Origin: Anisus vortex | Lineage: Eukaryota > Mollusca > Gastropoda > Planorbidae | Direction of reading: 5' to 3' | Assembly: GCA_949126835.1 (NCBI GenBank) | Contig: OX421496.1 | Location: 19,601,844-19,665,843, forward strand | DNA length: 64,000 bases | Part shown: positions 54,194 through 64,000 of the stretch, piece by piece | How the letters are laid out: each line of letters starts with the position of its first letter | Position numbering within the stretch: the first letter of the stretch is position 1 | Program-made: the position numbers and the translations under genes | The notes under the pieces: generated by a model | Told to the model about the DNA's origin: nothing | Databases searched by the model: none | Seen by the model: the letters and a program-made list of their open reading frames with translations, nothing else

Positions 54194-56017
54194 AGCCGGT
54201 GTTTCTAAATGACATAGCAACACATTTCAATTAGTTGAACTTGGGTCAAACTGCACTTGAACGCTCAGACCACTGAAATGAATTTGCATTGAATCTGGAT
54301 ATATCTTGCCGTGAAATAAATCTCAAATCATTTTAACTACTCCACTTATTTAAGGTAGCCTACACTAAGATAAGTTTTCATACCACATCAAGACTGACTG
54401 GCTTGATCAAACTACTTCTTAGATCTGGATTATTTTTTTTTGTGGCAGTATAAAAAGGCAGGAAGTTTGATTTGGAACATTTAAAAAAAAGACATCAAAA
54501 TGTGCCGATTTGCGAATAAATCTGGAAGAAAGATGCTTAGGAAAGTCATCTGCAGTTTTAAGACTGCTAGGTTTTCATTCTAGTTTCCGCTTTTGGTTAA
54601 ACTTACAGGTGTGAACAGATTTGATCACACATAAAAGCAGTTTTAAGCAAAGGCAAAGAGGTCACTTACACTTGACCACTCAGAAGTAGACCTAGCTAGA
54701 TATGTACCCGACATTGAACAATTAGCGTAGAGTGTTCAAGAACAAGGCACTCGTTAATTGATAGGCCTACCCTACACGCAAGTTACATTCAATAGCTTTT
54801 ATGCTTGTCTTCTTTAATTAAAAATAAATAGTCTATAATTTATTGTTAAAAAAAGGTTTATTTGTTTTATTATTTTAATAAATATAAGAGACTTATAAAC
54901 TAGCATTATATTATGTAATTGTTGGAATTATTAATGCTTTTAAAAATCTCATTAAGTCGACTTAAACAATTAATGCATGAAATTTTTTTTTACAACTGTT
55001 TAGCGTAAATTAATTATATTCCTTTAATTACTACTTGAAATTAATATCATAATGCTAGATTTATATAAGGAAATAATAATTAATAAGCAATATTAGTTTT
55101 ATTACAAAACATAACTTGTTTGGTACCAGCGGTATCACTATAAAATCAAATTTTTATGTGGAAACTTTTATTAAAGGGAGATGATTAAGATGATTAACCA
55201 GTATTTTTTGGCGTTACTATTTCTAAATGTTCTATGTCTTTCATTTATTTAAAAAAAATAGTAGTTTAAAGTTATGGTTTAAAATTGATAAAAATATATA
55301 AAAAAAAATAGTTTAAAAATACGCTACATAAATATTATATGAGTGAAGAAATTATATATTATATATTTTAAAGCTTTAGACAGTGTATTAACTACCTATT
55401 TTGTATAAATACAATATATCAATTTCACAAAACAGTACTGAGGTATGGCGTCTTGCTGTGATATACTTATAAATTAACGAAATTCTCAGGATGAGATCTA
55501 TCTCTACATAAAGTTTTAAGAGTCCAGTCACTGCGATCGCTTCGCTGCCATCTGGCTAGAATGTATCACACTCTGAACACAGAAGGCATGTAAGTTTTTA
55601 GTTAGTACCTGGGTTTGGACAACACACCCGCTAGCGGCATGTTGTCCGAGCCTTGCGAGACTAGGAGCCTGCTGTTTTATCGAATTGGCTCTCATTCATG
55701 GTTGGACTGGACTACAGCTGGTCTGCACTCGGCTCTCATGCTTGACGTAATAATGACTGTGCAGATGTCAGAACCAGCTGATACATGACTGGTGACCCGC
55801 CTTTCGGGACGGGAAGTCAATAATGCGGGTATTACTCCTCACCAATAGTATTAGTGAGGTTGCCGATGCCATGCGACATTTAAATGCCCAATGGCCCACA
55901 TGAGGGGCAAGGAGTTCAAAAGAGCTCCGAGAACCTCCTAATGAAAAGAAAAAAGAATTTTCGCAATTAAACCTGACAACTAAATTAATATTTTTGACAT
56001 TAACCATTAATAATAAT

Positions 56018-56076
56018 AATAATAATAACGGTGCTAATATAGCGCATATCCCGTTGGTGGCAGTTCTATGCGCAGA
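56018..56076 (-). other. LINE 3' tail with inverted repeat, shared with SINE-B
   Basis: The complement reads GCGCATAGAACTGCCACCAA then CGGGATATGCGCTATATTAG and (ATT)n. GCGCATA and TATGCGC pair perfectly across an 18-base loop. SINE-B at 3755-3808 has the same stem and almost the same loop. In known LINE/SINE pairs such tails are the site recognised by the LINE RT. Confidence 0.8.
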
Positions 56077-56122
56077 CGACAGTTACAGAATACAGACAGA
56101 CAACGAAATATGTAGTAATACG

Positions 56123-56869
56123 CTAATTCTGCTGACGAAATAGGTGAGTCTTCAGCCGGCTCCTGAAGGTGTAATATCTAGGGCTCTGGCAAAGCTGTAG
56201 TGGGAGGTGATTCCAAGCGGACGGTCCTGCGTAGGAAAATGAACGTTCGCCCGCGGACACTAGCCTCTCACGAGGGATCCGCAGAGTAAGCGCGTCAGAT
56301 GCCGAACGAAGTGGGCGGGACTGGGTGTAGAGCTCCATACAAGAGCGAAGATAATCCGGGGCGCAGTTATTCAGGCACCTATAACAGAGGGAAGCCAGCT
56401 TATATGAGATCCGGTTGTTGATGGGTAGCCAGTGCAGAGATCGGAGCAGAGGATTGATATTATTTGACTTCTTATTCTTGAGAACTAGTCGGGCTGCGCA
56501 GTTCTGGATACGTTGGAGTCCTTGAAGGGAGGAGGCCGAGAGACCAGCCAAAAGCGAATTACAATACTCCAAGCGGGAAAAGAGGAGAGAGATGATGAGC
56601 TTAACACAAGCTTCCTTGGTGAGATAGCGACGGATGGCGGCAATACGACGCAGATGGAAGAAGCAGATTTTGGTGAGGAAGGAGATGTGGGTTTGCATGG
56701 ACAGCGTGGAGTCCAGATAGACGCCAAGGCTTTTGATAGTCGGGGAGAAAGGCACAGTTGCATCAGCCAGCTGAAGATCGGACGCAGTGAGGGACACGAC
56801 CCTCTGTCTCGTACCGACGATAAGAGCTTCAGTCTTTTCACTGTTAAGCTTCAACTTGTTTTCCGTCAT
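56123..56869 (-). pseudogene. L2-like RT, C-terminal half
   Basis: From MTENKLKLNSEKTEALIVG to the C terminus: KSLGVYLDSTLSMQTHI, LLFSRLEYCNSLLAGLS, RIQNCAARLVL, LLRSLHWLPINNRISYK, GERSFSYAGPSAWNHLP and FRSRLKTHLF. In the same frame upstream of this Met lies HSFADDTQLYNS (~56930-56971), the catalytic FADD at 56957-56968. A 1-base frameshift near 57010 disconnects it from the N-terminal half. This half is otherwise intact. Confidence 0.82.
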
Positions 56870-57057
56870 CCAGCTCTGGATGTCCAGGAAACAGATGGAG
56901 ATGGAAGCAAGGAGCCTGTCGAAGTCCTCAGGCTCTGCACTGTTATACAGCTGGGTGTCATCGGCGAAAGAATGATATTTGAGGTTGTGGCGTTCGATGA
57001 CAAAGGATAGGGGTTGAGTGTATAAAGGGTGAAAAGAAGTGGACCAAGGACAGACCC

Positions 57058-58266
57058 CTATGGCACACCATAGCAGACGTAAACAAGCTGGGAGAATATG
57101 GACTCAATCAAAACGGTCTGGGAGCGATTCTGAAGATAGTTCATGAACCAGGAGAGGGCGATGTCATGAATGCCAAATGTAGACCTGAGGCGATCAATTA
57201 GTCGGTGGTGGTCAATCGTGTCGAAGGCAGCAGACAAATCAAGCTGCACAAGGGCAGAGACGAGACCTCTGTCTGAGGCGTTTAGGAGGTCAGTGGTGAT
57301 CAGCAGAAGCGCTGTCTCAGTGCTGTGATGGTGGCGATACGCAGACTGGTGCGCGGGCATCAGCGAATGTAGAGACAGATGGGCATTTAACTGCTCAAGG
57401 ACAACACGCTCTAGGATCTTGGAAAGGAAGGGTAGGTTAGATACTGGGCGGTAGTTCTTGCACTCATTTACATCGAGTCCGGGCTTCTTTAAGAGTGGGC
57501 GGACAATTGCGGATTTGAAGCAGTCCGGGACCACGCCCGTGGGTAGAGAGGTGTTAATAATATCTGTGATGAACGGCAGAAGCTTGTCCAAGCACTTGGC
57601 AAACAGGAAGCCGGGCATAGGGTCAAGCTCACAGGTATTGATGGGGGTCCTTGTGATGATGCGCTTGACAAGGTCAATGGTTACAGGAAGGAAGCAGGTG
57701 AGAGGGGAGCCCGAGAAAGTAGGAGAGGGTGGAGTTGGGCTGTAGACATCCTGATCCAGGGAACAGCGCAGAGTCGCAATCTTTTGCTGAAAGTACTGTG
57801 AGAAGTGATCAGGGAGGTCGTTGAGTGGGCGGGTGGTGGGGAGGGGCGTTGAGGTAGAAGAGCCAAGAAGGGAGGACAAGATTAAGTGAAGCTCCCCGGG
57901 CGACGAGGCATGCTTGATGCGGTCGTGGAAATGCAGGACCTTGGGAGCAGTGATGGCTTCCTTGACGAGTAGTCGCTTTTCCCTGAAGATCTGGCGGTGG
58001 ACCTCGAGGCCAGAGAGGCGCCACTCTCGCTCCGCGCGTCGTCGTTCTTGCTTGGCAGATTTGACGTCATCAGAAAACCAAGGAGCTGGCGGTCGCTCCG
58101 AGACGGCACACAAAGATGGCGGGGCGTGCCTGTCAAGAAGTTGACGTAGAGTCAAGTTCAAGAAGGGGGCCGGGTCTGAAGAGGGGTCACGCAGAGCGAG
58201 AAGCGATGCAGCCTCCGCACCGAAGGCAACAGTGTCTATAGCTCGCAGCTTGCGGCGAGTGACCAT
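57058..58266 (-). pseudogene. L2-like endonuclease-RT linker and N-terminal RT half
   Basis: 402 residues: linker (RRKLRAIDTVAF, LLDRHAPP, PAPWFSDDV, RRAEREWRLSG), then RT blocks TCELDPMPGFLFAKC, NYRPVSNLPFLSKILERVV, HQSAYRHHHSTETALL, LDLSAAFDTIDHHRLIDRL and NYLQNRSQTVLI. The frame ends YGVP then TAG at 57058-57060, where the family has a Gln codon (VPQGSVLGP); the frame continues GSVLGPLLFTLY after the stop. Just upstream, the endonuclease part after GDFN is lost by an internal deletion. Confidence 0.8.
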
Positions 58267-58269
58267 CTT

Positions 58270-58770
58270 GCGCTTCCTGGCCGGCCTGGTGATGTTGACG
58301 ATGAAGCTGACAGCAGATATTGAAGTCGCCCAGAACGATAGCGCTATGTGAGGTCACATTGTAATTGTCGAGTGCCAGTGCGAACTCGTCGAAAAAAGTT
58401 GCTTCACTTAGCCTGTTCCTGGTATTAGGGGGAGGGCGATATATACAAAGGAAGGTTACGGTGGTGGTAGTGGCCACTGTTATTTCCACGGCCTCGAAGG
58501 TGGTGTGGGGAAAGGGGAGGGTGTCGGAGAAAGAAGAGGCAGCATGCAGGTGTCGTTTGTATATAACTGCAATACCTCCACCCGCACCAGCCGGGCGGGG
58601 AAAGGAAGCAGTAAGGTAACCAACCGGAGTAAGTTCTTGAATCTTGTGGTCATCCCCGGGCCGCAGCCATGTCTCTGTGATAAATAGTATGTCAATATTA
58701 TTCTCAACGATGTAGTCGGAAATTACGTCAGCCTTCCCGACAGGGTTGACCGATTGAGAATTTAGCAGAC
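58270..58770 (-). pseudogene. L2-like APE endonuclease remnant
   Basis: In different frames: VGKADVISDYIVENNIDILF, ITETWLRPGDD, PAGAGGGIAVIYK, EAVEITVATTTTVTFLCIY then RPPPNTR, and VLGDFNI. Next comes a jump to FIVNITRPARKRK, which in related elements lies after the SDH motif, so ~100 codons including the SDH site are deleted. The 5' end is truncated at the target duplication. Confidence 0.72.
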
Positions 58771-59029
58771 AACCATTAAAGTGAACGTTTAGTCAAAAAG
58801 TATGCATTTGCAAAAAGAATAAAAAAGAAAGATAATAGATCTAGTCACAACCCAGTTAATTAAAAAAAAATTAAATATAAAACTCGATTTTTTAAATAAT
58901 AAAGTTTTTTTGATTTTGATCGCGGTCTTGATACAGCGATTAATAAATTGTTTGATTAAAATAAAATTTAAAAATATAGTAGAGCAGTTTGACTTTCAGG
59001 CTGTTTGAGCGCTGAATGATTTAGCAATC

Positions 59030-59492
59030 TTACTATAAGTCTCGAAAACCCGGACGAGCCGAAGCTCTTGAACCGGGGCGTAACGCATTAGAATTGAGTT
59101 TAAAACTCTGTCCGGGCTCCAGCCACCCCACGGCACGCCGAAGGCGTGGCGTGCCATGTAAAAGGGAAGGATTCCGCAGGCCAGCGACCGTTCGCTGTGG
59201 TTCCCCATAGGATCATTATCGTGGTGGCTCGCCCGTATATCTGCATTGTCACCCGGTAGCACAAATCCTGCACTATAGGCACAGGCGTCCAGGCACCGGG
59301 CGGGTCGTGAGACTGGGTTGCAGCATTCATTGCTTCCTCCCCACCGAGACCCCTTGGCCTCTCGGCAGTGCAATGGATCTCGGACATGCTGCGGGGGCTG
59401 TCCCCCATGCGTTAGCCCGCCGGTGTTTTCAAAGAAAAGTACTGGCGGTTTACACACTACGCCGCTTTGAGGCCCATGGGTACAGTAGTAAA
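59030..59492. mobile_element. 463-bp GC-rich insertion of unknown class, with 11-bp target duplication
   Basis: Inserted in hAT-A copy 2 and absent from copy 1, which reads from GAATGATTTAGAAATC straight into CTAGTTTGGCACAC. ATTTAGCAATC flanks it at 59019-59029 and 59493-59503. It is much more GC-rich than its surroundings and contains GGCACGCC-x8-GGCGTGCC and CTTCGGCTCG-type hairpin sequences. Each end is A/T-rich (AGTAGTAAA on the plus, TTATAGTAA on the minus strand), so orientation is unclear. No tRNA-like head or protein motif was recognised; overlapping frames of ~100-185 codons seem incidental. The duplication length favours a retroposon (SINE or LINE end). Confidence 0.7.
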
Positions 59493-59551
59493 ATTTAGCA
59501 ATCAGAGTTTGGCACACTATAAGCAAAAGGTTGCCGACCCCTGCGCTATAC

Positions 59552-60254
59552 AATATAGACAGTCAATCGCAATGGCCAGGTAACCAAGGCCATGATCGCA
59601 CTCAGGTCTCGAGCAAGTGATACCCGTAATTACATAAGACAATGTCCAATATTTTATTGGCGTTCTCTCGGAGAAAGGGCTACTTCATGGGAAAGTATCG
59701 ATATAGACTTTATTGGTCCACCGTGATTAGAAGTTTTCGCATTTGGCCATCTTGTACAAGGAGCTTGTATTGTAATGTCGGAAATGCCCAGCCGACTTTA
59801 CGTTCTTTGATGGTCGCCAGGCGCCCTTCAGTGCTAAAGGCTTTTGAGGATAACCAGATTTTATATAGTCTACCTGTTGTAATTATCTTAACGGTATGTT
59901 GAACTAGCTGAGCCCGTGGAGCCCCAACCTACCTACAAAGGCTACCGTTGTCTACCGGTGTGACGGAATTTATCTGCCAGTATGGATCTTGGTTACAATA
60001 ATTTTTTCTTATTCAGTTACAATTCCTCTGTATTACAACGTGCATTTTTTTCACTCTTATAAATTATTCATTAGTGATGTTTTGGAAACTCATATTGATG
60101 GCCATTTGTAGGCTTATAGCGCGACTCTCCATGCAACAACATTTAATACCATGTTCAGTACACTCTTGTCAACAATTATATTGTGAGTTTGATCCGAAAG
60201 TTTAATATTATTTATGCACACTTTTCCAATTGTCGCTTAACTCAGTGCCATTTT
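59552..60254. other. no gene recognised
   Basis: Unique sequence; an 86-codon plus frame at 59642-59902 has no motif I recognise. Confidence 0.45.
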
Positions 60255-60591
60255 TCTTCTGGTAAGTGTACAATATAGAAGATGAATTGTATTCATGCTT
60301 GAGACAAGACAGGGAAAACAGAACTAAAGGGGGAATAATTACTCTAGTTAAAAATAGCAACCCCCCTTCAGATATCACTATGCATAGCTCAAATCTGTCT
60401 GAAATAATGGGGACTAAACTGATCCTCCCAGGGAAGTCAAAGACCAAGTAGAGAAAGCTCTAAAAATGTGTACACCACACTCTCCTGGAATGACTGCTAT
60501 CATCAGCATGAAAGAGTTTGATGACTCACTGAAACTCTTCAAACCGAAACAAGCTCCAGAATCAGACAAGATCTCAAATGATATGCCTATT
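60255..60591 (+). pseudogene. I/Nimb-like LINE copy 2, 5' part
   Basis: Endonuclease piece LRQDRENRTKGGIITLVKNS parallels FRRDRPNGQRGGVITLVKHG of the intact element at 19.2 kb. After LPGKSK a large deletion joins to VEKALKMCTPHSPGMTAI and LFKPKQAPESDKISNDM, the RT linker (equivalent to LKMKKSPGKDGICNEM). The reading is cut by the hAT at 60592 and resumes at 62446. Confidence 0.72.
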
Positions 60592-62437
60592 CAGTGGCGT
60601 AGCTAAGGGGGGGGGGAGAGGGGGCGGACCGCCCCGGGTGACAGCATATGGAGGGTGACACTATGTCACCTCCAACAAAATTTTTCAGCCAGGCTAAGGT
60701 GCGAAAATTGTCTAAAAATAGAATTGTGATAAAAAACCCAACCAACACAGGAAATGTGACCGTTATGACGTCACATATTTCGAATTTGAATCTATCAACA
60801 GTCGAAAATATTGTCTGAGCGAGTACAGCTCTTTTGGTGAGTCATTTTACTTATATTTTTCTTATAATTTATTTCGAACAATGTTCGAAATAAATGACGA
60901 CCATGGCTTTGTCAAAATATATGAAAGAACGTAGGCCTATCAGCGGTGGTACAGTTGAAGTGCGGGAGTCATTCCTTGGATTTTTTCATCTGAAAGGTAA
61001 AAGAGTTACTGCACTGACTGGCGATATCCTCGAGAAACTAGACAACGAAGGACTGGATATTCAGTTATGTCGCGGTCAAGGGTACGATAATGCAGCAAGC
61101 ATGGCTGGAATCCACGGTGGTGTGCAACAAAAGATCAAAGATATTAATCAGAAGGTAATTTTTGTACCTTGTTCCAATCATTATTTGAACCTTTATGGCA
61201 AACATTTGTTTGCTAACAATCCGTCTTGACAACGTTTTTTGAAAGTCTTGAGGCGCTGTACACTTTTTTTTGCTCTGTCAACCCATCGCTGGGATGTACT
61301 AGTGAAATACACAGGTCTAACAGTGAAGAGACTGTCCACAACTCACTTGCTGATGCAGTGAAGCCAGTGATACAGAAGTTTAACCAGTTTGTGGAAGCCA
61401 TTGAAGCTCTGTGTGATGTCGAAGAAAGCGTCGAGACAAGAGGCGCTGCGCACAATCTGTTGCAAGCTATATGCGACTTTTCTTTCATTTCGTTCTTGTT
61501 TTTCTGGGGTCACGTTTTACAAGAAGTCGACTTAGCACAGAAGTACATGCAAACACCAGGTATTACTGTGAACATGATTGCAACCAAACTAAGGGCCATG
61601 AGGTCTTTTGGAAGAGCAGCGTACGAAGGTTGTTGACAATGCCGTCCAGCAGGCACTTGCGAAATGTGAAGAACTTGATGTCTCTTCAGAGAAGAGAATC
61701 ATAATAAAGAGAAGATTACCAGGAGAGGGGGCAAGAGATTCTGGATTGTCATTGCAGCAGGAGACCAAGAGAGCAATGTTAGAGTGTCTGGACCGTTTCC
61801 ATATGAAGTTAGATACGAGAGGAAAGGCAGTGAATGACATTTTGCTGACATTTTCTGCCGTTCAGCCAGACCATATTATTTGTGCCAACGACGAAGAAAT
61901 ACAGTTGTCTGTTACCAAGCTCACAGACGTGTATGATGAGCTGTCTAAAGAAGACCTTTGTCTTCCGAGATAAACTTGGAGGAAGCTAAGCACTGGACTG
62001 TACTGAAATTCCTACGGTTTATCATGAAGTGGGACTTTGTTGAATCATTGCCATATCTTACGCTGACTCTAAGATTCTTTCTGACAATATGTGTTTCTGT
62101 GGCATCGTGTGAAAGAAGTTTATCCAAAATGAAACTTTAAAAAAATTACCTCCGGTCAACTATGAGCCAGTTGAGCTTGTCGGATCTGGCTGTTCTGTCC
62201 ATTAAACACGAGCTTACAAGACAAATAGATTTTGACGATGTCATTGACCTGTTTGCCACAATGAAAACAAGAAGACATTCCTTCTAGGGCTATAGTGTCG
62301 AAGGACCGGTTAGTAGAGTAAAGTAGAGCCTAGAGGTGGCGTATGTATGAAAATTCTATCCATAGGGTCGTGTGGGGTCGCTGGGGTGACATTTGAACGG
62401 ACCGCCCCGGGTGACGTTTACTCTAGCTACGCCACTG
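60592..62437 (+). mobile_element. ZMYM1-type hAT element (1,846 bp)
   Basis: TIRs CAGTGGCGTAGCTA at the left and TAGCTACGCCACTG at the right. A perfect 8-base duplication TGCCTATT lies at 60584-60591 and 62438-62445. GGACCGCCCCGGGTGAC occurs in direct orientation near both ends (60626, 62399). It encodes a broken transposase and sits inside the decayed I/Nimb-like LINE. Non-autonomous remnants with the same TIR lie at 14410-14626 and perhaps 45970-46180. Confidence 0.92.
60894..62290 (+). pseudogene. hAT transposase (TTF/ZMYM1-type), N terminus lost and frameshifted
   Basis: Four successive frames. 60894-61229 gives VEVRESFLGFFHLKGK, LCRGQGYDNAASMAGIHGG and FVPCSNHYLNLYGKH, part of the RNase H-like core with the conserved YDNA segment. 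61226-61636 gives TTFFESLEALYTFF and VETRGAAHNLLQAI. 61608-61973 gives RLPGEGARDSGLSLQQE and RAMLECLDRFHMKLDTRGKA. From 61958 comes LTICVSVASCERSLSKMKL, the hAT C-terminal dimerisation motif, ending IDFDDVIDLFATMK. The TTF-type zinc finger and the first part of the core are absent. At least three frameshifts make it inactive. Confidence 0.83.
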
Positions 62438-62445
62438 TGCCTATT

Positions 62446-64000
62446 CACCTTGGGCCCTGGCTAATACAAAACTACTGGATATATTCAATGCTAGCTGGAA
62501 GTCAGGAAAAATTCCTACTATATGGAAAAAAAGCTATCATGATCCCTATACTAAAGCATGGCAAACCAAGAAACAAAGTTGACAGCTACCGCCCAATAAG
62601 TCTAACCAGTTGCGGCTGCTAACTAATGGAAAGAATAGTCAACAATAGACTAACATCCTCACATAGATCATTGAATCCGAAAATCTACTCGCTTACAAAC
62701 AGGCAGGACTCGAGAAAGTAGATCAACAGAAGACCAAATAGCTTACGTAACCCAAGAAATAGAAGATAGCTTCCAGGAAAAGAAACCAACGACAATTAAT
62801 TTTCTGAGTTGACCTAGAAAAAGCATTCGATAAAGTCTGGAAAGAAGGCCTAATCCTAAAGCTATTAAACAACCATATATCCCACAGAATGGTTAACTGG
62901 ATCATAGAGTACGTAACAAATTTTTAATCTCAAAGGAAAAAGAAGCAACACAGCAACATCATATAATGGAGGGAGGGGGGCGTACTGTCACCCACATTAT
63001 TACTAATTCTCCATAATGACCTAAAGCAACATATTGCTAGAAAAGTAAAAAAGCGCTCTAATAAGCACAGAAGACCATATAGGCACATCAAAATTTAGGC
63101 TACAAGATACACTAAACCAACTCAACCTATGGTCCAGCGGTCCAAGGAATGGGGAATGACCATAAACTAAAAATAAAATACTTTCTCAATGTTCTATCAT
63201 ATACAAAACAAAAAAAAAAGCCATCAAAATGACCTTAGACAAATCAAGCTCTATGGGAATTAAACGTAAAACCAAATTTCTAACAGAATTCACAAAATTT
63301 GAAGCATTCAACCCATGTTATTCAAAACCCACTCAACCAAAAGACTAAAAAGATCCAATTATATACAAGAAGCCAAACATCTAAAAAAGTAAATAGAAAA
63401 TAGAAAAAATTGCAATTGAAGCTACGCAACCCCACATCTACTTCCCACCCCAGGACCCAAGCCCACCTCTAAAAATCAGAGACAACTTAAGCAAAATAGG
63501 TGAAAAAAAAATTACTACACAGCCGAAATACTAAAAGTAACAGTGAACAATACCCCAAAATTCCTGGATGAGAGTCTACACTCTACATCAGAAAACGAAA
63601 CACAAAATGTAGGAACCTGCATTCTCATAGAGTGGCTAAACTGAGAACTCCTCGAAAAATTCACTACCATAGGCAGCCTCTCAGATAGTACTAGAGCAGA
63701 AAGAAAAGCAATAGAGCTTTGCTGCAAATATACTAACAAGCCACACCAACTCTACACGCAGCCGGATTGTCATCCTCACTGATGCCAAAACAGTGCTCAA
63801 GTCTCTCAAAAACTCAAACGCTCTGATCGGCCAGTCACTTGGTACCGAACTATATATTAAATTGAGCAAAATAACAAAGAACTGGTTCTCCAATGGATCC
63901 CTGGGCATGTAAAAAATGAAGAGAACAACACTGTCGACAACTTAGCTAAAACTGAAGGCTGACAAAACCAGACAGACCCATCCATACACCCTGAAGAAAT
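62446..64000 (+). pseudogene. I/Nimb-like LINE copy 2, RT and RNase H part (runs off window)
   Basis: Continues from the hAT: THLGP-like start, KKAIMIPILKHGKPRNKVDS, YRPISLTSCGC and MERIVNNRLTS. The RT core is heavily mutated (VDLEKAFDKVWKEGL-like at ~62810-62850; no clear FADD). RNase H is recognisable near the end: IVILTDAKTVLKSLKNS (63768-63820) and WIPGHVKNEENN (~63892-63930), followed by NLAKTEG. It matches the intact copy at 19.0-22.8 kb in order but is an old, degraded member. Confidence 0.7.

Larger units (their letters stand above)
56011..58770 (-). mobile_element. L2-like LINE, 5' truncated and mutated
   Basis: Minus-strand non-LTR element flanked by the 9-base duplication AACCATTAA (56002-56010 and 58771-58779). 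Its 3' end (low coordinates) carries (ATT)n and the GCGCATA/TATGCGC inverted-repeat tail shared with SINE-B. Coding sequence runs from the middle of the endonuclease to the RT C terminus. The uninterrupted site is visible in hAT-A copy 1 near 25270. Placement in the L2/CR1 group rests on LDLSAAFDTIDH, HHSTETALL, SLHWLPINNRISYK and the GERSFSYAGPSAWNHLP motif. Confidence 0.82.
53837..59543 (+). mobile_element. hAT-A copy 2 with two secondary insertions
   Basis: The left TIR CAGGGATCGGCAACCT (53837) and right TIR AGGTTGCCGACCCCTG (ending 59543) match in inverted orientation with one mismatch. The flanks GGTTATAC (53829-53836) and CGCTATAC (59544-59551) agree at 6 of 8 bases, as expected for a hAT 8-bp duplication with age. 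Removing the LINE (56011-58779) and the 463-bp insertion (59030-59503 with its duplication) leaves ~2.46 kb. That agrees with copy 1 after correcting for its array and its missing ~560 bases. Confidence 0.85.

Noticed and set aside
58996..59553. 185-residue minus frame over the GC-rich insertion
   Set aside because: It crosses the insertion boundaries into hAT-A sequence on both sides, so it cannot be the insertion's own gene; no motif recognised.
1..64000. CRISPR-like interpretation of the regular repeats
   Set aside because: Arrays are head-to-tail tandem units without unique spacers, in a eukaryotic repeat context.

Overview
This is a eukaryotic, animal, intergenic-type window made almost entirely of mobile-element debris and tandem repeats. 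I found no convincing host gene and no structural RNA gene. It is AT-rich. It carries tRNA-headed SINEs, APE-type LINEs of CR1-, RTE-, I/Nimb- and L2-like kinds, several hAT elements and a P-like element with a THAP finger. That mix suggests an invertebrate, most likely a mollusc such as a gastropod. This is an inference from repeat content, not from a diagnostic gene.

Layout, left to right. 0-9 kb holds fragments of a hAT family (here hAT-A), a 35-bp minisatellite, a SINE nested in another SINE, and a near-complete 4.1-kb CR1-like LINE on the minus strand that is itself inserted in a hAT-A copy. The LINE's first ORF has a 2A-type ribosome-skipping motif, then a PHD finger, then an APE endonuclease. 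The reverse transcriptase follows in the same frame after a single stop codon. 9.7-13 kb is a frameshifted RTE-like LINE. 13-17 kb has scraps of other LINEs. 17-18.9 kb is an internally deleted DNA transposon with a two-exon N-terminal coding region. 19-22.8 kb is an I/Nimb-like LINE whose endonuclease-RT-RNase H frame is open for about 1,220 codons. 22.9-25.6 kb is hAT-A copy 1, which contains a 44-bp array.

25.8-48 kb is dominated by minisatellites with 22-, 23-, 24-, 29-, 35-, 39-, 47- and 52-bp units, two of them with higher-order structure. It also holds a nested P-like/hAT pair at 27.6-29.1 kb and several SINE copies. 48.5-49.3 kb is a LINE RT fragment. 53.8-59.5 kb is hAT-A copy 2, which took in an L2-like LINE and a 463-bp GC-rich unknown insertion. 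Both have target-site duplications and an empty-site comparison in copy 1. 60.2 kb to the end is a second, decayed I/Nimb-like LINE interrupted by a ZMYM1-type hAT element with a perfect 8-bp target duplication.

The main relationships are these: the SINE at 3.6-3.8 kb shares its 3' end, including a GCGCATA/TATGCGC inverted repeat, with the L2-like LINE at 56 kb, the classic sign of a parasitic SINE and its LINE partner. Nested insertions give a relative order of events in at least four places. Coordinates of element edges without target duplications are approximate. All similarity calls come from reading motifs, not from database searches.
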